The translations under genes and the position numbers were made by a program. Source: UBA6382 sp963631415 (lineage in GTDB: Bacteria > Bacteroidota > Bacteroidia > Bacteroidales > Bacteroidaceae). Taken from it: a DNA stretch of 18,387 bases. The notes below the pieces were generated by a model. That model saw only the letters and a program-made list of their open reading frames with translations. It ran no database searches and was not told the DNA's origin. The stretch covers positions 1 to 18,387 of the forward strand of contig CAVGQS010000035.1 of NCBI GenBank assembly GCA_963631415.1, read 5' to 3'. Positions 14,298-18,387 of this stretch are shown here, piece after piece (the first letter of the stretch is position 1; each line of letters opens with the position of its first letter).

Positions 14298-14336
14298 CGA
14301 CTCCGCCCCATAGTCGCGCAACACATCAATACCGCA

Positions 14337-14846
14337 ATGACTACCAACAACCAGAGCTTTGACCTGCGTCCCGTCACTCTCGACGACGCAGGCGCAATAG
14401 CTGAAATCTACAACTACTACGTGCTCCACACCACGGTGTCCTTCGAACTCGTCCCGTTGACGGTAGCCACAATGAGGGACAATGTCGAGGCGATATCCAG
14501 CAGCTATCCCTACTTCGTGGCAGTCTCCGGCGACAAGGTGATAGGCTACTGCTGCGCCCATCGCTGGAAGCCGCGCCCCGCCTATTGCCACACCTTCGAG
14601 GTGACCATCTATCTTGACCCCAACTGCCGCCGCGGTGGGGTAGGCACGGCGCTCATGCAGCGCCTCATCGCTGCCTGCCGCGACATCAAGGACTGCCACG
14701 CCCTGATAGCCTGCATCACGGCAGAAAACGAGGAGAGCAAGGCCTTCCACACCAAGATGGGATTCACCCAAGTTTCCCAATTCACTCAGGTGGGCTACAA
14801 GTTCGGACGCTGGATTGGCGTCCTCGACATGGAGATGCTCCTCTGA
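14337..14846 (+). CDS. GNAT-family N-acetyltransferase (phosphinothricin acetyltransferase-like)
   Basis: This 169-residue single-domain cytosolic acetyl-CoA transferase shows the N-terminal strand FDLRPVTLDDAGAIAEIYNYYV, typical of the PAT/MddA subgroup; E88 in the strand before motif A as a possible base; motif A with C97-R-R-G-G-V-G-T-A-L (pyrophosphate loop of acetyl-CoA); and motif B ENEESKAFHTKMGF (about 130-143). Subgroup members acetylate phosphinothricin, methionine sulfoximine or sulfone, or related amino acids. The true substrate is unknown, and a resistance role is not implied by context. It is the last gene of the operon; the terminator is 36 nt downstream. Confidence 0.88.
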   Translation: MTTNNQSFDLRPVTLDDAGAIAEIYNYYVLHTTVSFELVPLTVATMRDNVEAISSSYPYFVAVSGDKVIGYCCAHRWKPRPAYCHTFEVTIYLDPNCRRGGVGTALMQRLIAACRDIKDCHALIACITAENEESKAFHTKMGFTQVSQFTQVGYKFGRWIGVLDMEMLL

Positions 14847-14881
14847 CCGCACATCCACACACACTGCACATAAACGACTAC

Positions 14882-14905
14882 GCCGGGATTTTCCCGGCTT
14901 TTTTT
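14882..14905 (+). terminator. Intrinsic terminator after the GNAT gene
   Basis: The sequence GCCGGGATTTTCCCGGC (14882-14898) forms a GC-rich stem of 6-7 bp and is followed by seven T. It is a strong textbook form that closes the DUF4468-lipoprotein-GNAT operon. Confidence 0.9.
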
Positions 14906-14964
14906 GTTTCTGCGCTCTTTTGCCCCGATTTTGCAGCAGGGTAGGGCATTGTGTGGCGTTTCTC

Positions 14965-14996
14965 TTTGGATGGAAGGATTTTTTTCTGTACCTTTG
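14965..14996 (+). promoter_or_regulatory. Promoter of the GH27 gene
   Basis: TTTG (14965-14968), then 20 nt, then TACCTTTG (14989-14996): a full match to the Bacteroidetes consensus. Transcription should start near 15003, giving a leader of about 34 nt. It lies outside the long upstream extension of the frame and so supports ATG 15037. Confidence 0.75.
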
Positions 14997-15036
14997 TCCC
15001 AATTTTAACAATCAAAAACCTATTAACAACGACGCC

Positions 15037-17931
15037 ATGAAGCAGATTCTACACAAAATCGTTTTTTGCGCTGTGTCCTTGTTGATGGCAGTCACTGCCA
15101 CCGCGGGCATACAAGTCAGTCAGACTCTTCCTACAGCAGGCACACCCGAACATCTCTACACGATGGCCAACGGGCGCGACTACTACTGCAACGCGACCAT
15201 GTCTCCTACGCAGACAGCCGCCAACTACGCCCTGCTCGCCTTCTACGAAAGTGACCAGGAAGACTCCTACTACATCTACAACACCACCGCCGGCAAGTGG
15301 GTGAGCTACACCATGCTCGACTCCTACACCGCCAAGACCGGCTTCATCGAGATGACAGACGAGAAGCAGGAGGGCTGCATCTTCAAGTTCAACGAACTCA
15401 GCACCAACACCTACGACATTCAGCCCTACAAGACCAGCGGCGTGGCCAGCATCTACCTCAACTGGTATTTGGGCATCGGCAGCAGCAACCCCGTCGACGG
15501 CTCCGTAACTCTCGGCCTCTGGACCGACCGCGGCTCAGCTGACCAGGGCTCCAAGTGGACTGTCAAGGAGAAGGGCGTGAAGCACACCTACACTCTCTTC
15601 AGCGACGGTATGCCCAGCAGCGCCGTTGTCACCATCAACGGCACTGAGTTCCGCGGACTCAACGCACAGGGCGACCAGTCCATCGAGGCTGAAGAAATCG
15701 AGTCCAGCGACATCACCGTCACCGTGGGCGGCGGCTACCAGGCAGTTGTGACCCTCGACAATGCCAACTATCAGATTGATGTCAAGTTCGTTCAGCTCTT
15801 CATCCCCACTGAGAGCATCGACGCTGAGAAGACCTATCCCTACTTGCTCAAGATGCCCGAGGCGTACGTCAAGATGGCAGACACCAACATCTCCTACACT
15901 CAGACGCGCAACCAGGCCGACAAGTTCATCTTCATCGAGGACGAACTCGGCAAGTACTACATCTACGACCTCACCGCACAGAGCTACATCTATTATACTG
16001 GCACCTCCAACGGCGGCAACGCTACTGCCACCGCCAACAGCAACGTGAAGTACACCACCGACAAGGCCACTGCCAACACCTGGCAGCTCCTGTCGCTCAG
16101 CGAGGGAACGGTAGCCATCATTCCTGGCTCCATCGCCAATCCCACCACTTCGTCTGCCGGACTCAACTTCACCGGCGGCGTTGACTACGGAGCAGTGCTC
16201 AACCTCTACACTGCCAGCGACCGCAACTCCGCCTGGTCCTTCGAAGACCCCACGGCTGCCTCCATGGCTTGCGCCACGCTGACCTACGCCCTGCCCGGCG
16301 CTCAGTACATCCACAAGCTGGTGGCATCCGACGGCGACACTGTCACCGGCGTTGACTTTGGCGACATCACCACTCTCACCTTCAAGGACGACCGCGCCAA
16401 CGTTGGCAACAAATATAAGTATGTAGCAGGTACCGCTCCTACCGAAGAGGGCGAATACACCTACACCGTCAATATCACCGACAACGCCGGCGAGGCCAAG
16501 CAGGCCAAGATTCGCCTCGTCGTTAGCAGCCACCTCCAGTCGCCCACGCCTATGATGAGCTGGCTCACCTGGAACTGGTTCGCGCGCGCCATCAGTCACG
16601 ACAAGATGGTAGCCATCGCCAAGGGCATGGAGAAACACGGTCTCATCGACGCCGGCTTCACCACCATCGTCCTCGACGACGCCTGGGCTACAGCCACCAG
16701 CGACAAGTCAGCGCTCACCTACGACCCCAACAAGTTCCCGCAGGGCATCACTGGACTAAAGGCAGCCCTCCAGCAGGTCAACAGCAAGATGAAGGTAGGC
16801 CTCTACAGCGACGCCGGCTCCATGACTTGCGAGAACTACCAGCCCGGCTCCTACGGCTATGAGACTGCCCACATCACTCTCTTCGACTCTTGGGGCGTCG
16901 ACATGATAAAGTACGACTACTGCAACAGCCAGGCCAGCACCAAGGTCAGCTACACACAGATGGGCGATGCCATCGCCAAACTCAACGAAACCCGCAAGGC
17001 CAACGGCACCACTCCCTTCGTATTCAACATCTGCGAGTGGGGCAAGACACAGCCTTGGACCTGGGGCGCTGAGGCAGGCGGCTCAAGCTGGCGCGCCACC
17101 AGCGACGCACGCGAAGACTGGATTGGCACCAACTCCCGTCCCGGCGTCATCGCCGGCACCGACGAGGTACGCAAACTCTGGCCCTACGCTGGCGTCAACC
17201 GCTTCAACGACCTCGACATGATGTGCATCGGCCTCCACGGACTCGGCGGCCCCTCAAACAACACTGCCAATCACCAGAGCAACGGCGGCAAGATCACCGG
17301 ACTGACCGACGCCCAGGCTCGTTCGCAGATGTCGCTGTGGTGCATGTTCGCCAGCCCGCTGGCACTCACCTGCGACCTCCGCGAGACACCCGCCGGCGAG
17401 GCTAACTCCGGACAGACACTGCCCAGCCCGCTCATCACCACCGAAGACATCAAGACCCTGACCAACACCGAGATTCTTGCCATCAACCAGGACGTCCTCG
17501 GCCAGCAGGCTGAATACATGGAGACCCTCTCCACCGGCACCACCAACTACTCCAGCACCGGCTACGACGTCTACGTCAAGGACCTCAGCGACAATCGCTT
17601 TGCCGTTTCGGTCACAAACCGCGGCACCTCCTCCGTCTCCGTGCCCTCACTCAAGCTCACCGACCTCTACATGGTAGACGGCGAAGAGTACACCTGCCGT
17701 GAGGTATGGTCGCAGACAGAAGAGAAGGTCACCAGCACCATCGAAGTGGGCACCCTCGGCTCTTGCGAGACCAAGGTCTACGTCCTCACCCCCTCCACTG
17801 AGACAGCTGTCACCACCGCAGCCCTGACCCCGCAGCCATCCACCAGCCCCCGCTACGACCTCTACGGCCGCAAGGTAGCTGAAGACACCAAGGGCATCAC
17901 CATCAAGGACGGCGTTAAAACCATCAGATAA
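15037..17931 (+). CDS. Secreted GH27 alpha-galactosidase-type glycoside hydrolase, multi-domain
   Basis: This is a retaining glycosidase expected to release alpha-linked terminal galactose; some family members act on beta-L-arabinopyranose or isomaltose instead. ATG 15037 opens a signal peptide (MKQILHKIVFCAVSLLMAVTATA, cut about residue 23) just after the promoter; the frame upstream is an artefact. The 964-residue protein has two similar beta-rich modules (about 38-175 and 266-405; both have a YYIYNTTAGK/YYIYDLTAQS line), a putative Ig-like domain (about 410-500), the GH27 barrel (about 504-840) and a beta C-terminal domain. Catalytic residues: nucleophile D627 in KYDYC, acid/base D690 in WRATSDARED, plus D547/D548 in LDDAW. 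The tail YDLYGRKVAEDTKGITIKDG resembles the short C-terminal motif common on exported Bacteroidales proteins and akin to type IX sorting ends. It is monocistronic and not in a visible susCD locus. Confidence 0.93.
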   Translation: MKQILHKIVFCAVSLLMAVTATAGIQVSQTLPTAGTPEHLYTMANGRDYYCNATMSPTQTAANYALLAFYESDQEDSYYIYNTTAGKWVSYTMLDSYTAKTGFIEMTDEKQEGCIFKFNELSTNTYDIQPYKTSGVASIYLNWYLGIGSSNPVDGSVTLGLWTDRGSADQGSKWTVKEKGVKHTYTLFSDGMPSSAVVTINGTEFRGLNAQGDQSIEAEEIESSDITVTVGGGYQAVVTLDNANYQIDVKFVQLFIPTESIDAEKTYPYLLKMPEAYVKMADTNISYTQTRNQADKFIFIEDELGKYYIYDLTAQSYIYYTGTSNGGNATATANSNVKYTTDKATANTWQLLSLSEGTVAIIPGSIANPTTSSAGLNFTGGVDYGAVLNLYTASDRNSAWSFEDPTAASMACATLTYALPGAQYIHKLVASDGDTVTGVDFGDITTLTFKDDRANVGNKYKYVAGTAPTEEGEYTYTVNITDNAGEAKQAKIRLVVSSHLQSPTPMMSWLTWNWFARAISHDKMVAIAKGMEKHGLIDAGFTTIVLDDAWATATSDKSALTYDPNKFPQGITGLKAALQQVNSKMKVGLYSDAGSMTCENYQPGSYGYETAHITLFDSWGVDMIKYDYCNSQASTKVSYTQMGDAIAKLNETRKANGTTPFVFNICEWGKTQPWTWGAEAGGSSWRATSDAREDWIGTNSRPGVIAGTDEVRKLWPYAGVNRFNDLDMMCIGLHGLGGPSNNTANHQSNGGKITGLTDAQARSQMSLWCMFASPLALTCDLRETPAGEANSGQTLPSPLITTEDIKTLTNTEILAINQDVLGQQAEYMETLSTGTTNYSSTGYDVYVKDLSDNRFAVSVTNRGTSSVSVPSLKLTDLYMVDGEEYTCREVWSQTEEKVTSTIEVGTLGSCETKVYVLTPSTETAVTTAALTPQPSTSPRYDLYGRKVAEDTKGITIKDGVKTIR

Positions 17932-17958
17932 CCCCCAAAACCCCCAACCACAAAAAAA

Positions 17959-17990
17959 AGCGGAACGAACCCCTCGTCCCGCTTTTTTTT
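17959..17990 (+). terminator. Intrinsic terminator after the GH27 gene
   Basis: AGCGGAACGA (17959-17968) pairs with TCGTCCCGCT (17974-17983) with one mismatch and a 5-nt loop, preceded by a run of A and followed by eight T. The A-run on the left would make it work on the other strand too (bidirectional). Confidence 0.88.
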
Positions 17991-18238
17991 GTACCCATAC
18001 CTTAACCCCAAAACATTTATAACGAACCACGAACAACTAGACGTTTTACGTTAAACGTTTTATGTTTTACGTTGGTTGGTTTCGGTGGACAAAAACGATC
18101 ACGAATCTCACAAATCTCACGAAGAAGACAGTCCCCAGCTGGCTTCTCAGAAGCCAAAATTCGCTATTCGTGTTCGAAAAGAATCTGTGCGTTCTGTCTT
18201 TCGAAAATAAACCGTGTCTTTGTGTTAGGAGTTTTTTG
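17991..18238. other. Non-coding stretch with simple repeats
   Basis: I see no gene. It holds alternating ACGTTTTA/TTTTACGTT units (about 18041-18073), a CACGAATCT/CACAAATCT tandem (about 18101-18121), and a perfect 8-bp palindromic stem TGGCTTCT-C-AGAAGCCA (18140-18156). Degenerate CACGAATnT-type repeats like these are common between Bacteroidales genes. Confidence 0.5.
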
Positions 18239-18301
18239 TGCGGACTTAAAAAATTTTTATGCGGACTTAAAAAAATTTCGTGCGGACTTAACGAAAAAAT
18301 C
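18239..18301. repeat. Three tandem copies of a 21-nt repeat
   Basis: The core TGCGGACTTAA begins at 18239, 18260 and 18281, an exact 21-nt period. The first two copies continue with A/T-rich tails of almost the same sequence, while the third runs into the left arm of the hairpin cluster. The core is perfect in all three copies and the tails drift. Confidence 0.9.
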
Positions 18302-18387
18302 TCGGGCGAAACGCTGCAACGTTTCGCCCCGAAACGTTGCTTTGTTTCGCCCGAAACGTTGCAGCGTTTCGCGGCGAGATTTTTTCG
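18292..18387. repeat. Three-hairpin cluster inside a 35-nt inverted repeat
   Basis: Three consecutive stem-loops share the arms CGAAAC(G)/(C)GTTTCG: the first GGGCGAAACG-CTGCAA-CGTTTCGCCC (18304-18329), the second CGAAAC...GTTTCG (18330-18349), the third CGAAACG-TTGCAG-CGTTTCG (18352-18371). The first and third are also complementary to each other, so the whole 18292-18326 arm pairs with 18352-18387 (mismatches only around the GG at 18372-18374). The outer ends CGAAAAAATCTCG and CGAGATTTTTTCG match exactly. The right end coincides with the window edge, so the element may continue. Confidence 0.9.

Noticed and set aside
13977..15011. Minus-strand ORF of 344 codons across the lipoprotein and GNAT genes
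   Set aside because: It runs through the strong terminator and the GH27 promoter and has no domain, so it is an antisense artefact.
15535..16638. Minus-strand ORF of 367 codons inside the GH27 gene
   Set aside because: Gly/Val-rich shadow frame. The plus strand carries the signal peptide and catalytic motifs.
18239..18387. CRISPR array
   Set aside because: The repeats are 21 nt with an 11-nt core and no distinct spacers, and the following units are hairpins. No cas gene is in the window.

Overview
The window looks like a chromosomal piece of a Bacteroidales bacterium, most likely of the Prevotella/Muribaculaceae kind. The evidence is the gene families (a DUF4468 secreted protein, a multi-repeat DUF349 protein, a GH27 enzyme with a C-terminal YDLxGRKV-type tail), promoters of the Bacteroidetes TTTG-N19/20-TAnnTTTG form, and the near absence of Shine-Dalgarno sites. 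The genus is inferred, not proven.

Region 1 (about 1-5200) is accessory DNA and visibly more AT-rich than the rest. It holds a minus-strand C-terminal fragment of an AAA_4/AlbA_2-type protein. Next come two perfect hairpins back to back, then a long 5'-truncated phage-type polyvalent protein with an acidic linker, a zincin motif (HEYAH) and a MuF_C-like C-terminal domain. That gene is interrupted near its 3' end by a small palindromic element. Removing 101 bp between two AACG copies restores the reading frame. Downstream lie a frameshifted tail, an imperfect 31-nt inverted repeat, two or three very small ORFs, and what seems to be a second, decayed piece of the same gene type. I read the whole as a phage or integrative-element graveyard.

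Region 2 (5219-12506) is housekeeping. queF (queuosine biosynthesis) converges on dnaX. On the minus strand a DUF349-repeat protein, an SGNH hydrolase and dnaX form a tight operon: the first two overlap by ATGA, the next gap is 16 nt, and one good promoter lies upstream. Further up the minus strand are corA and rsmA (ksgA).

Region 3 (12507-14905) is a plus-strand set fired divergently from rsmA: a DUF4468 secreted protein, a DUF3298-type lipoprotein and a GNAT acetyltransferase, closed by a strong intrinsic terminator.

Region 4 (14906-17990) is a single-gene unit with its own promoter and terminator. It encodes a large secreted GH27 alpha-galactosidase-type enzyme with two similar N-terminal modules.

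Region 5 (17991-18387) has no gene. It contains simple repeats, three copies of a 21-nt tandem repeat, and a cluster of three hairpins inside a larger inverted repeat that runs to the window edge.
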